Part shown: positions 26,205 through 36,516 of the stretch, one piece after another
How the letters are laid out: each line of letters opens with the position of its first letter
Position numbering within the stretch: position 1 is the first letter of the stretch
Origin: Sphingobium sp. AP50
GTDB taxonomy: Bacteria > Pseudomonadota > Alphaproteobacteria > Sphingomonadales > Sphingomonadaceae
Length of the DNA stretch: 64,000 bases
Direction of reading: 5' to 3'
Assembly: GCF_900109095.1 (NCBI RefSeq)
Contig: NZ_FNYZ01000010.1
Span: 1-64,000, forward strand
Notes under the pieces: generated by a model
Seen by the model: the letters and a program-made list of their open reading frames with translations, nothing else
What the model was told of the DNA's origin: nothing
Databases searched by the model: none
Translations under genes and position numbers: made by a program

Positions 26205-26612
26205 ATGAATTACTGGCTGATGAAATCGGAACCCGACGTCTTTTCCTATGACGACCTGGTCGCCAAGGGGAAGGCTGAATGGGATGGCGTGCGCAATCAT
26301 GCGGCGCAGGGGCATATGCGCGCGATGCGCAAGGGCGACCTGTCGCTCTTCTATCATAGCAATATCGGGGTGGAGGCGGTCGGCATCATGACGATCGCCG
26401 AGGAAGCCGCGCCGGACAGCACGGATGACACCGGCAAGTGGATCGCGGTCCATGTCGCCCCGCATGAAAAACTGGAAAAGCCGGTGACGCTAAAGGCCAT
26501 GAAGGCCGATTCGGCGCTGGCCGATATGGTCATGTTGCGCCAATCGCGCCTTTCCGTGTCGCCACTGACAAAGGCGCAGTTCGACCATATTGTCGCTATG
26601 TCAAAGGCTTAA
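26205..26612 (+). CDS. EVE domain protein
   Basis: A 135-residue single-domain protein: MNYWLMKSEPDVFSYDDLVA, WDGVRNHAAQGHMRAMRKGD and LFYHSNIGVEAVGIMTIAEE are the EVE (PUA-like) fold landmarks, including the aromatic and Arg/Asn residues lining the base pocket. EVE proteins bind modified bases in DNA or RNA, but the ligand of bacterial stand-alone versions is not settled. The start is clear: AAGGAGG lies 5 nt before ATG 26205. It diverges from the oxygenase gene. Confidence 0.92.
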   Translation: MNYWLMKSEPDVFSYDDLVAKGKAEWDGVRNHAAQGHMRAMRKGDLSLFYHSNIGVEAVGIMTIAEEAAPDSTDDTGKWIAVHVAPHEKLEKPVTLKAMKADSALADMVMLRQSRLSVSPLTKAQFDHIVAMSKA

Positions 26613-26756
26613 AGAGCAGGTGCAGCCATGGTTGCATTTAGTGCAACCATCCTGCCCTATTTTGCGATTGTCGCTTTGCCGCGCCGCAGCATAAACGGGC
26701 CTCAACAGAACAAGAATATAAGAGGTGTTTGATCGGCATTCACAAGGAGTTTACCC

Positions 26757-27041
26757 ATGCGAATGCTGTCGAAGTTCATTGTTGCTGGCGTTGTTAGCGC
26801 TACCGTCGCCACCGCTGCCTATGCTGAAGAGGCCGCTCCCAAGCAGCGCTTCACGCACGAAGGCTACACCTATGTCTACCAGGTGAAGGACACCAAGGCT
26901 GGCAAGGTGATTTCGGGCCGTCGTTTCCCCGACGCCGTCGCCTTCAACCTGGCCGTCAAGAATGGCAAGGTTTCGGGCACCTCTGGCGGCCAGCAGGTTG
27001 CTTTCAAGGTTGAAGACGCCCGCGGCGCCGCTTCGGAATAA
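26757..27041 (+). CDS. Small exported protein of unknown function
   Basis: A 94-residue protein with a Sec signal peptide (MRMLSKFIVAGVVSATVATA, probable cleavage after AYA near residue 23). The mature part, about 70 residues, is basic and beta-rich (YTYVYQVKDTKAGKVISGRR), without cysteines. AAGGAG precedes the start and an intrinsic terminator follows, so it is a monocistronic unit with good expression signals. I do not recognise the family. Confidence 0.82.
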   Translation: MRMLSKFIVAGVVSATVATAAYAEEAAPKQRFTHEGYTYVYQVKDTKAGKVISGRRFPDAVAFNLAVKNGKVSGTSGGQQVAFKVEDARGAASE

Positions 27042-27065
27042 TCGCGAAGCGCCTTAAAAAAGTTA

Positions 27066-27099
27066 GGGATGGCATCCGACGGGATGCCGTCCCTTTTTT
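27066..27099 (+). terminator. Intrinsic terminator after small exported protein gene
   Basis: GGGATGGCATCC pairs with GGGATGCCGTCCC across a short loop, followed by six T. It is 25 nt past the stop codon. Confidence 0.85.
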
Positions 27100-27154
27100 C
27101 ATGCCTTATGTGGCCGGAAGCCGGCGCCCGCTCCAGAAGGCGCCGACCGATCCG

Positions 27155-27457
27155 TCAGCGGCAAGTGCGCTTGCTGTCGATCGACTTGCCGAGCAGCGCG
27201 CCGCCAGCCGCGCCCAGGATGGTGCCGGTGGCACGATCACCGCGCGTATCGATCGCGCGACCGACCAGCGCACCGCCCACGCCGCCGACGATCAGGCCGG
27301 TCGTGCCGTTCGACTTGCGGCAATAGGTGCGGCCATCGCGACCACGCCATTCCTTGTAGCGATAATGTTTACGGGCCTGTGCACCATCGGTGGGCACGGC
27401 CATCGAAACCGGGACGGCCAGCGAAATGGCGACCAGGGCGAGCAGGGCTTTACGCAT
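27155..27457 (-). CDS. Glycine-zipper 2TM-type exported protein
   Basis: A 100-residue protein with a signal peptide (MRKALLALVAISLAVPVSMA), a basic Tyr/Arg-rich linker (HYRYKEWRGRDGRTYCRKS) and two glycine-zipper segments, GLIVGGVGGALVGRAID and GTILGAAGGALLGKSID. It ends RTCR, so a disulphide between the two cysteines is possible. Such proteins insert small helical hairpins into, or associate with, the outer membrane. GGAGGAG before ATG 27457 is a strong start. A longer frame upstream is not needed. Confidence 0.87.
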   Translation of the reverse strand: MRKALLALVAISLAVPVSMAVPTDGAQARKHYRYKEWRGRDGRTYCRKSNGTTGLIVGGVGGALVGRAIDTRGDRATGTILGAAGGALLGKSIDSKRTCR

Positions 27458-27591
27458 ATGTATCTCCTCCATTAGCGTATGGGTATTAAGTGATTTGGCG
27501 CTTGAACCCCTGCACATTGATCTAAGTTGCATGAACGTCAGGCAACGGCACAACCGACTGTTTCCAAAGACATAAATTTTGAGGTGAAGTG

Positions 27592-28044
27592 ATGCGTGCG
27601 GACGATGGCTGGGATAGGGACCGGGATGGACGCGCCCTGATTGCGGCACTCGATCTGGCGCCGCATCCCGAAGGGGGCTGGTATCGGGAGACATGGCGTG
27701 GGCCTTTGGGCGCTGACGGGCGGGCGACCGGCACGGCCATCTATTTCCTGCTGGAGGCGCATGAACGCTCGCACTGGCACCGGGTAGATGGCGAGGAGCA
27801 TTGGTTCTGGCATGCAGGCGCGCCGTTGATCCTGTCGGTCGCGGCCGATGGAGAACCGGCGCAGGATCTGTTGCTCGGCCCTGACATCATGGCGGGGCAG
27901 GTGCCGCAGGGGCGGGTGCCGGCCCATCACTGGCAGGCATCGACGCCGCAGGGCGGCTGGACGCTGGTCAGTTGCACTGTCACGCCCGGCTTCGATTTCG
28001 CCGGCTTTACGCTGGCGCCGCCGGACTGGTCGCCGCCCGGATGA
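27592..28044 (+). CDS. Cupin-fold DUF985 protein
   Basis: A 150-residue cupin: LAPHPEGGWYRETWRGPLGA, TAIYFLLEAHERSHWHRVDG, EEHWFWHAGAPL and GWTLVSCTVTPGFDFAGFTL are the DUF985 landmarks, with His residues of the metal pocket in SHWHRVDGEEH. The family is of uncertain function, though some related proteins are sugar or sulfur metabolite enzymes. ATG 27592 has GAGG about 7 nt upstream; an in-frame GTG immediately precedes it. It diverges from the glycine-zipper gene. Confidence 0.9.
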   Translation: MRADDGWDRDRDGRALIAALDLAPHPEGGWYRETWRGPLGADGRATGTAIYFLLEAHERSHWHRVDGEEHWFWHAGAPLILSVAADGEPAQDLLLGPDIMAGQVPQGRVPAHHWQASTPQGGWTLVSCTVTPGFDFAGFTLAPPDWSPPG

Positions 28045-28058
28045 TAGGCCCGGAAAAC

Positions 28059-28077
28059 TTATCCACACTTATCCACA
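28059..28077 (+). promoter_or_regulatory. Two tandem perfect DnaA boxes
   Basis: TTATCCACA occurs at 28059-28067 and again at 28069-28077, one base apart, both matching the strongest E. coli-type DnaA box. A third near-match in the opposite orientation, TGTGGATAG, is at 28255-28263. An AT-rich patch lies between, about 28180-28213. The sequence match is certain. DnaA binding here is inference, and no dnaA, hemE or rep gene is adjacent to support a replication origin. Confidence 0.6.
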
Positions 28078-28204
28078 GCTTTGATCGCCGAGTGTCAAAA
28101 ATCCGTCCGATTTCGCTTTGAACGACTCGCTGATGGTGAGAGCATCCCCTTATCGGAACGGTTGAGATGGAGCGATCCGGATCAAAAAATAGGTGAGAAA
28201 TCAG

Positions 28205-28503
28205 CTATTTAAACCGACACGATAGCTGCCGAAAGGCATCGACCGAAAGGATGATGTGGATAGGTGGCGCAGGTCGATCGAAACCGCTGCCGGGTACGCG
28301 CGAAAGTGAACGTCGGGCACGGGGACGAATGACCAGCGACGGGATGAAGGCTTCCAGCCGGAACTTGCCGCACACCGGAGTAGCATTCTCGCCCTGAGAA
28401 TGATGCGAAGGACACGAAGGGCCGATGATCGCACCCCCTTGCGGGACGCGGATCGCATGACCCGACGGAAGTGGGGACCGGCAGCAATGCCGGCCCCCAT
28501 TTT
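28205..28503 (+). ncRNA. Candidate structured RNA ending in an intrinsic terminator
   Basis: About 300 nt without a convincing gene and ending in a strong terminator. Internal hairpins include ATCGACC with GGTCGAT (28239-28277 region) and CATTCTC GCCCT GAGAATG (28384-28402). The plus strand is full of stop codons. The minus strand is open in all three frames to stops around 28201-28210, as often happens opposite structured RNA. I looked for RNase P, tmRNA, SRP and 6S signatures and found none. The 5' end is a guess from the AT-rich patch. It could alternatively be a long untranslated region. Confidence 0.35.
28473..28503 (+). terminator. Intrinsic terminator of an unassigned transcript
   Basis: GGGG and CCGGCA pair with TGCCGG and CCCC around a GCAA tetraloop, followed by ATTTT. 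No recognised gene ends here on the plus strand, which is the main reason to suspect a non-coding transcript upstream. Confidence 0.7.
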
Positions 28504-28610
28504 GCGTTATGGGCTCGTTTGCAAGGGCGACGTGCCTGCATGGCTTGCGTGGGCCAATCAATCCTCCGCCATATTTAAAGCATGATGACATCGAGTCGAT
28601 CCAACTATCC

Positions 28611-28684
28611 CCGTTCGTTTCGAGCGCAGTCGAGAAACGCGCGCGCTGTGCTAACCGCTTCTCGACTGCGCTCGAAGCGAACGG
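28611..28684. repeat. Dispersed palindromic repeat (CCGTTCGT family)
   Basis: CCGTTCGTTTCGAGCGCAGT and its near complement ACTGCGCTCGAAGCGAACGG enclose a GC-rich loop. It is one of five related elements in the window and lies upstream of the cobalamin riboswitch. Confidence 0.8.
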
Positions 28685-28794
28685 ATCAGGTTAAAGTCAT
28701 CCCGCTCGAAGCCCTCTTGCGCAACCCGCACGGGCGACATAGACAGCCATCGCCTTTCGGCTGCCCTTGGGCGGCAGAGGGGCAAAGATCGCGT

Positions 28795-29012
28795 CGGTTC
28801 CCCGGAGACGGGGATTAAAATGGGAACGCGGTGAGGATGGCGCAAGCTATCCAAATCCGAGGCTGTCCCTGCAACTGTAAGTGGCGAGCGCGATATACAG
28901 GAGCGGACGGCAATATGACCGATCCGCCAGCCACTGGGCCGGACGCTAAATCCTGCGAGGCCTGGGAAGGCCGTATATCAAGCGATGACCCATGAGCCAG
29001 GAGACCTGCCGG
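28795..29012 (+). promoter_or_regulatory. Cobalamin (AdoCbl) riboswitch
   Basis: Conserved segments occur in the right order: CGGTTCCCC, GATTAAAATGGGAACGCGGT, CCGAGGCTGTCCCTGCAACT followed by GTAAG, CCACTG, TGGGAAGGC, and CATGAGCCAGGAGACCTGCC (the B12-box region). The element precedes the TonB-receptor gene by about 200 nt on the same strand. Family knowledge: binding of adenosylcobalamin or a related corrinoid represses the downstream gene. The boundaries are approximate. Confidence 0.93.
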
Positions 29013-29093
29013 CGTCTGGTCGCTCTTGCCTTGGTCCAGGGGATGGCCGCGGCACGGTATACTCCGTCTGAGCGACGAACGAGCGGCAGGGGC

Positions 29094-29209
29094 CGCATCG
29101 GACGCCGTGTGTCGGTCGCCCCTGGCGTCCGGCCGATGCCGGTTGCCGACCGTTCGTGAACGGCACGCCCCCGCCCATTTTGTCGTGCGACGCCGACGGG
29201 GGGATAGAT
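29094..29209 (+). promoter_or_regulatory. Candidate expression platform of the riboswitch
   Basis: Between the aptamer and the ATG there is a strong stem CATCGG + ACGCC paired with GGCGT + CCGATG (about 29097-29145). A second possible stem pairs CCCCCG (about 29168-29173) with CGGGGG of the Shine-Dalgarno just before ATG 29210. The second would hide the ribosome site and suggests translational control. No T-tract follows, which argues against transcription termination. The pairing was judged by eye. Confidence 0.4.
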
Positions 29210-31313
29210 ATGTTGAAGTTCACACCGGCTGCACTTGCGGCCTTCTCTCTTGCTGCGCCCAGTGCATTTGCCCAGCCTGCCGAAGATAATGGGAATGATA
29301 CGGCGATCATCGTGACCGGCGTGGTCGATCCGCTGCGCCTGAATATGAAGGCGGAAGGGGCCAGCCGCCTTGGCCTGACCGCGCTGGAAATGCCAGCCAG
29401 TGTCGAAACGCTGGATGGCGACGCCATCCGCCTGCGCGGTGACCTGACCATTCAGGATGCGGCTGCCCGTGCGACCGGCATCGTCAACACCTCGGGCGTG
29501 TTTGGCTATGGCCTGTCGGCACGCGGCTTCACCGGCCAGAATTCGGTGATGACGCTCTATGATGGCATGCGCATGTACAACAATACGCTGACCTTCCCGG
29601 CCGACCCGTGGATGGCGCAGAGCGTGGAGATTTTGCGCGGCCCTGCCTCGGTTCTCTATGGCGAGGGCGCGATCGGCGGCGCCGTCAATGTCGTGCGGAA
29701 ACAGCCGTCCGACCAGATGGAGGTGAGCGGCCGGGTCGGCATCGCTTCCTATGACAGTTTCAACGTCGCGGCCGGTGCCGGTGGTCCGATCAGCGAAGGC
29801 ATCGCCTTTCGCGCGGACGCCAGCTATCGCCGGTCGGAAGGCTGGATGGACCGGGGCGATTCCGATGCGCTGGCCCTGTCCGGGGCGATCCGGTTCAGGC
29901 CAGCCACCGACCTGTCCATCACCCTGTCGCACGACCATAGCGTGCAAAATCCGCGCACCTGGTTCGGCGTGCCGCTGGTGAATGGCAAGCTGGATCGATC
30001 GATCGCCCGCAACAATTATAATGTCGCCGATGCCCGGCTGCGCTTCCGCGACAATTGGAGCCAGGCGAAGGTGGAATGGACGCCGTCGGATGCGCTGACC
30101 ATCCGCAGCACTTTCTACCATCTTTGGGCCAATAAATATTGGAAGAATGCCGAAAGCCTGACCTACATTCCCGCGACGCAGAGCAGCGCGGCGCAGGTGC
30201 GGCAATCCAGCTTTCTGGAACTCTACCATATCCAGAAACAGACCGGGCACCGCACGACCGCCAATCTCAATCATGATCTGGTGGGACTGGAAAACAGCCT
30301 TGTCGTGGGCTTCGACATCAACCGCATCAGCTACAAGAATGTCAGCAACAGCGGCAATAATGCGACGCGACTGGTCGACGCCGCCGATCCCGATCCGGGC
30401 CTGTTCATCCACCAGTCCACGGCAACGACGAAGGCCCGCTATACCAACCGCATCCGCCAATATTCGATCTTTGCCGAAGACCGGCTGAAGTTCAGCGATC
30501 GCTTCTCGCTGGTCGGCGGCCTGCGCTATGACCGGCCGGAAATCACCAAGACCGACTATGTGAATGCGGCGAATAACTTCACCTCTACCCCCGATGCCGT
30601 CACATGGCGCGTGGGGGCGGTCTATAATCCCGTCCCGTCGCTGGCGCTCTACGGCCAATATGCGACCGCGGCCGACCCGGTCGGCGCGCTGGTGTCCACC
30701 AGTGTCGCGCAAAGCGATTTCGACCTGTCGACCGGTCGCCAATATGAGGCGGGGATCAAGCATATCTTCTGGGGATCGCGCGGCCAGTGGACGCTGGCCG
30801 TCTATGACATCGTCAAGCGCAAGCTGCTGACGTCCGATCCGCTGATCCCGACCATTCAGGTGCAGGTCGGCCAGCAAAGCTCGCGCGGGGTGGAGGCCTC
30901 GCTCTTCCTGGAGCCGGTCGATCATCTCAGCGTCACGGTGAACGGGTCGCTGCTGAGGGCGCGCTATGATGATTTCGCCGAATCCGTGGGCGGCGTCCTG
31001 TTCCAGCGGGCCGGCAATCGCCCCAGCAATGTCGCGACGAAAACCGCCAACGCCTTCGTCAGTTGGGAATTCATGAAGGGCTGGGTGCTGGACGGCGGCG
31101 TCAGCTATGTCGGCAAACGCTATCAGGATGCGGCGAACAGCCGTGTCGTCCCGGCCTATACGTTGACCGACGCAGGGCTGCGCTGGCAGTTTGTGGATGG
31201 AGCGAGCGTGGCTGTGCGCGTCCGCAATATCTTCGATACGACCTATGCGCGCGCCACCTATGGCAGCACCCAATGGGTGCTGGGCGATCCTCGCACGGTG
31301 GAGGCGACGCTCC

Positions 31314-31327
<14 letters not shown>
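29210..31327 (+). CDS. TonB-dependent outer-membrane receptor under B12 riboswitch control
   Basis: A 705-residue outer-membrane receptor. A signal peptide (MLKFTPAALAAFSLAAPSAF) is followed by a plug domain with SVETLDGDAIRLRGDLTIQD and VEILRGPASVLYGEGAIGG. A 22-strand barrel follows, ending AYTLTDAGLRWQF and a C-terminal Leu (LHVAL). The layout is closest to siderophore receptors (IVNTSGVFGYGLSARGF in the plug), and its operon partner is a PepSY protein, usual for ferric-siderophore uptake. The riboswitch instead indicates a corrinoid substrate, or control by B12 status. ATG 29210 has GGGGGA upstream; an 18-codon extension exists but spoils the signal peptide. Confidence 0.9.
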
Positions 31328-32914
<1,587 letters not shown>

Positions 32915-33011
32915 CTGAAGGCCGCACATAGAGCGGCCTTCAGGTCCAGTCAACGAATTGCCCCGTCAAAATATGGCGGGTGCATAAGGGGCCGAAATCC
33001 TTCGCTCAGGG

Positions 33012-33869
33012 TCAGGTGACGCCGAAGGTCCAGCCTTCGCTGCGCGCGATCTGCGCGGTCATCCCGCCGGGCGACCAATGCCCCGCCTGCGCCACCGCGC
33101 GCCGCATCCAGGCGGCCGTGACGATCGCATCCGCGCCATGGTCGTCAGGCATTACGCCTTCATGCGGCGCTGAGCCCAGAGCTGTCAGCGCGTCGTTCAG
33201 CGCCGCCAGATCCCGCATCTTGCTACGTCCCTTGGGCCGACCGGCGGCTCGCGCGGCGATGCTGGTATAGATTTCCACCACCAGCGATCCAGCATCCGGC
33301 ACCGGATCGAACGGCCAGACCGGCACATGCGGCCGCACATGGTGCAGCATCCGCATGCCCGCAAAGCTCGCCTTGGCCACCTGCGCCGCGCCGATCGCAT
33401 CATAAACGGTGGAGGGCTTCCCCCCGCCACCCGCATTATAGAGCGCCTCGCACGCCCGGTTGTGCATGAAGGTCGCTTTCACCCCGTCCGCCTTGCCGAA
33501 ATAGAAATGGCGGCGATGGGCGACCTCCAGCAGGCTGGCCGCGCCCAGATCGATATCGTCGCAAATCGCATCGACATAGGCCCAGAAGCCCGGCCCATCC
33601 TGCGGCACATCATCGCCGGGCAGATAGCTGCCCCGCGCGACGAAGGGCGGCGCGAAGCTGAAGTCGAAGCCGAACAGGGTAGGGGCCTTGCCCGCCGCAT
33701 GGATCAGCCAGTCGGCCACCGCCTGCCGCGACCAGAGGCGATCGAGCGGCGCGATCAGCCGGGGCACGGCATCCCCCGCCTCGCAAAGCGCGACCGCGAT
33801 CCCCTTGTGCCGAGCGCCCTTTGCGCCGGACCAGTCGATCGCGGTAAAGCGCGCAAAGCCGGGCGTCAC
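33012..33869 (-). CDS. DUF429 family protein (predicted RNase H-like)
   Basis: A 285-residue soluble protein. It starts FTAIDWSGAKGARHKGIAVA, the Asp-containing first strand expected of the RNase H-like fold predicted for DUF429; LFGFDFSFAPPF and an acidic HGADAIVTAAW near the C-terminus supply further carboxylates. Biochemical function of the family is unknown. GTG 33869 is chosen because it overlaps the rarA stop as GTGA and gives the family N-terminus; a longer frame to 33902 would run back into rarA. Translational coupling to rarA is likely. Confidence 0.83.
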   Translation of the reverse strand: MTPGFARFTAIDWSGAKGARHKGIAVALCEAGDAVPRLIAPLDRLWSRQAVADWLIHAAGKAPTLFGFDFSFAPPFVARGSYLPGDDVPQDGPGFWAYVDAICDDIDLGAASLLEVAHRRHFYFGKADGVKATFMHNRACEALYNAGGGGKPSTVYDAIGAAQVAKASFAGMRMLHHVRPHVPVWPFDPVPDAGSLVVEIYTSIAARAAGRPKGRSKMRDLAALNDALTALGSAPHEGVMPDDHGADAIVTAAWMRRAVAQAGHWSPGGMTAQIARSEGWTFGVT

Positions 33870-35185
33870 GCGCCGCCGCGCTCCGCCCGCAACTTGTTCC
33901 AATAGGCGATGCGCTCGGCGATCCGCGCCTCGAAACCGCGATCGGACGGCGCATAGAAGGTCTGCGGGCTCATTTCCTCCGGCCAGTAATTGGCGCCGGA
34001 AAAGCCACCCTCGGCATCATGATCATATTGATAGCCCGCGCCATAGCCGACCTGCTTCATCAGCTTGGTGGGGGCGTTGACGATGTTCATCGGCGGCATC
34101 AGTGATCCGGTGTCGCGGGCCGATTTGAACGACGCCTTCATCGCCATATAGGCCGCGTTCGATTTGGGCGCCGTCGCGCAATAAAGGCAGGCCTGCACGA
34201 TCGCCAGTTCCCCCTCTGGCGACCCCAGAAATTCATAAGCATCCTTGGCGGCGAGGCATTGCACCACCGCTTGCGGATCAGCGAGGCCAATATCCTCGGT
34301 CGCAAAGCGCACCAGCCGCCGCAGCACATAAAGCGGCTCTTCCCCCGCCGTCAGCATCCGCGCCATATAATAGAGCGCGGCCTGCGGATCGGACCCGCGC
34401 AGCGATTTATGCAGCGCGGAGATGAGGTTGTAATGCCCCTCCCGATCCTTGTCATACACCGCGACCCGGCGGTGCAGGAGGGCGGACAGGCCAGCCGGAT
34501 CGAGCGGCGCGGGGATATCGATCGAATAGAGCGTCTCGACCTGATTGAGCAGGAAGCGCCCGTCGCCATCCGCGCTGGCCAGCAAGGCTTCCCGCGCGGA
34601 CGGATCGAGCGGCAGGGGCCTGCCCGTCAGTGCCTCCGCCCGGTCCAGCAATTGCTCCAGCGCGCTCGCATCCAGCCGCCGCAGGATCAGCACCTGCGCG
34701 CGCGACAACAGCGCCGCGTTCAGCTCGAAACTGGGATTTTCGGTGGTCGCCCCGACCAGCGTGACCGTGCCATCCTCGACAAAGGGCAGGAAACCATCCT
34801 GCTGCGCCCGGTTAAAGCGATGGATTTCGTCCACGAACAGCAGGGTTTTCTCGCCCAGCCGGGCATGGTCCTTCGCGGCGGCGAACACTTTTTTGAGGTC
34901 GGCGACACCGGAAAAGACAGCCGAGATCGGCGCGAAGCGCATGCCCACCGCATCGGCCAGCAGGCGGGATATCGTCGTCTTGCCCGTGCCCGGCGGCCCC
35001 CAGAAGATGATGGAGGACAGCCGCCCCGCTGCCACCATCCGGCCGATCGCGCCCTCCGGCCCGGTCAGATGCTCCTGCCCGACCACATCGGCCAGGGTGC
35101 GCGGGCGCAGCCGGTCGGCAAGGGGAGCGGTATCGGGCGCGCCATCATCGGCGGGCAGATCGTCGGAAGCGAAAAGGTCGGCCAT
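33866..35185 (-). CDS. rarA: Replication-associated recombination ATPase RarA (MgsA)
   Basis: A 439-residue clamp-loader-like AAA+ ATPase that acts at stalled forks. LRPRTLADVVGQEHLTG opens it. Walker A is GPPGTGKTTISRL, Walker B LLFVDEIHRFN, sensor 1 TLVGATTENPSFELN. The C-terminal half carries the MgsA_C segment around YYMARMLTAGEEPLYVLRRL and the tetramerisation region YKQ-like GYGAGYQYDHDAEG. ATG 35185 (MADLFASDD) is preferred over a GTG two codons earlier. It overlaps DUF429 by 4 nt. Confidence 0.95.
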   Translation of the reverse strand: MADLFASDDLPADDGAPDTAPLADRLRPRTLADVVGQEHLTGPEGAIGRMVAAGRLSSIIFWGPPGTGKTTISRLLADAVGMRFAPISAVFSGVADLKKVFAAAKDHARLGEKTLLFVDEIHRFNRAQQDGFLPFVEDGTVTLVGATTENPSFELNAALLSRAQVLILRRLDASALEQLLDRAEALTGRPLPLDPSAREALLASADGDGRFLLNQVETLYSIDIPAPLDPAGLSALLHRRVAVYDKDREGHYNLISALHKSLRGSDPQAALYYMARMLTAGEEPLYVLRRLVRFATEDIGLADPQAVVQCLAAKDAYEFLGSPEGELAIVQACLYCATAPKSNAAYMAMKASFKSARDTGSLMPPMNIVNAPTKLMKQVGYGAGYQYDHDAEGGFSGANYWPEEMSPQTFYAPSDRGFEARIAERIAYWNKLRAERGGA

Positions 35186-35213
35186 CGTCACCGATATAGG
35201 GATGGACGGGCGT

Positions 35214-36392
35214 TCAGGGAACAGGGCTGGATCGCGGCGACAGGCCCTGCGCGCGCTGGCGGATCACGCGCAGATAGGTGTCGACCAGCGCCTGATTGAC
35301 CTGATCCCACCCATTGCGTTCCGCGCGCCGCTGCGCCGCCTGTCCGGCCGCATGCCGGGCATCGCCGTCCAGGCAATAGGCCTGAAGCGCATCGGCAAAA
35401 TCGCCGATCGCGCCGGGGCGGATCAGCCGACCGGTCACGCCTTCCGTCACCAGGCTTTCGCTGCCGGTCGCCCGCGCTGCCACGGTCGGCAGGCCACACG
35501 CCATCGCCTCCAGCGTCACATTGCCGAACGTCTCCGTCACCGACGGGTTGAACAACATGTCCATGCTGGCGACCGCGCGGCCCAGATCGGGACCTTTCTG
35601 GAAACCGGTGAACACCGCATTGGGCAAGCGGTTCTGGAACCATTCGCGCGCCGGGCCTTCGCCCACGATCAGCACCTTATGCTGCACCTGCCGCGCGCCG
35701 AGCTGGTCGATCGTGTCGGAAAACACGTCCAGCCCCTTTTCCATCACCAGCCGGCCGATGAAGCCGATCGCCGGTACATCATCGCCGATGCCTAGCGACC
35801 GCCGCCATTCCATGTCGCGACGGCCCGGGTTGAAAATCTCCCGGTCGATCCCGCGCGTCCAGATGCCGACATCATAGTTCATCCGCTGGTCGCGCAGCAG
35901 TTGCGCCATCGATTCGGATGGCGCGACGATCGCGTCGCAGCGGCGATAGAAGCGGCGCAGGATGGACAGGATCAGCGGCTCCAGAAAGGCCAGCCCATAA
36001 TAGCGCGGATAGGTTTCGAACCGCGTATGCACGGATGCCACGGCGGGCAGGCCATGCTCCCGCGCCCAGCTGACCGCGCGATGGCCCAGCGGATCGGGGC
36101 TGGACACATGGACCAGATTGGGCTGGAACGCCTTGAGATCGCGGCGCAGTTTGGCCGACAGCCGATGCGGCACGCGATATTCCTTGCGCCCCGGCACGGC
36201 GAAGGACGGCGCGCTCACCAGATCGCCCGCAGGCTCGAAAGCCGGGGTGTCGGTGGTCGGGGAATAGACGCGCACGGTCGCCCCCTGCTTGAGCAGATAG
36301 GTGACGAAGCGGTTGAGCGCCTGATTGGCGCCGTCACGCACATAATTATAGTTGCCACTGAACAGGGCGACGCGAAGGCCGGATGCATCCAT
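35214..36392 (-). CDS. GT4-family glycosyltransferase
   Basis: A 392-residue GT-B enzyme. The N-terminal domain has VALFSGNYNYVRDGANQALN and LVHVSSPDPLGHRAVSWARE. The donor-binding C-terminal domain has IGFIGRLVMEKGLDVF and the E-x7-E signature ETFGNVTLEAMACGLPTVAA. The arrangement resembles membrane-lipid glycosyltransferases (MgtA/SqdX-like) more than capsule enzymes, so it could glycosylate diacylglycerol or ceramide. In sphingomonads a GT4-like enzyme acts in glycosphingolipid synthesis, but I cannot assign this one. It lies 28 nt upstream of rarA. Confidence 0.87.
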   Translation of the reverse strand: MDASGLRVALFSGNYNYVRDGANQALNRFVTYLLKQGATVRVYSPTTDTPAFEPAGDLVSAPSFAVPGRKEYRVPHRLSAKLRRDLKAFQPNLVHVSSPDPLGHRAVSWAREHGLPAVASVHTRFETYPRYYGLAFLEPLILSILRRFYRRCDAIVAPSESMAQLLRDQRMNYDVGIWTRGIDREIFNPGRRDMEWRRSLGIGDDVPAIGFIGRLVMEKGLDVFSDTIDQLGARQVQHKVLIVGEGPAREWFQNRLPNAVFTGFQKGPDLGRAVASMDMLFNPSVTETFGNVTLEAMACGLPTVAARATGSESLVTEGVTGRLIRPGAIGDFADALQAYCLDGDARHAAGQAAQRRAERNGWDQVNQALVDTYLRVIRQRAQGLSPRSSPVP

Positions 36393-36516
36393 CGGCGCCC
36401 CTTAGCCCAAGACGCGCGAAAACCCAAGGGAACCATATAAGTGCTTGGGAATTTGGCATTTGCAGGCACGGATGCCGGCCGATGCAGTTGCCCCGCAAAA
36501 AGGAGAGGATGCCCCG

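Noticed and set aside
28059..28263. Firm call of a replication origin
   Set aside because: Only three DnaA-box-like sites and one AT-rich patch are seen, and there is no dnaA, hemE or rep gene nearby; reported as a candidate only.
28205..28503. RNase P RNA, tmRNA, SRP RNA or 6S RNA
   Set aside because: None of their conserved cores (for example GAGGAAAGTCC of RNase P or GGTCAGG of SRP RNA) is present.
28209..28591. Minus-strand protein frames of about 100 codons in the 28.2-28.6 kb gap
   Set aside because: All three frames are open over the same interval, none has a ribosome site or recognisable motif, and a plus-strand terminator marks this interval as a possible RNA instead.
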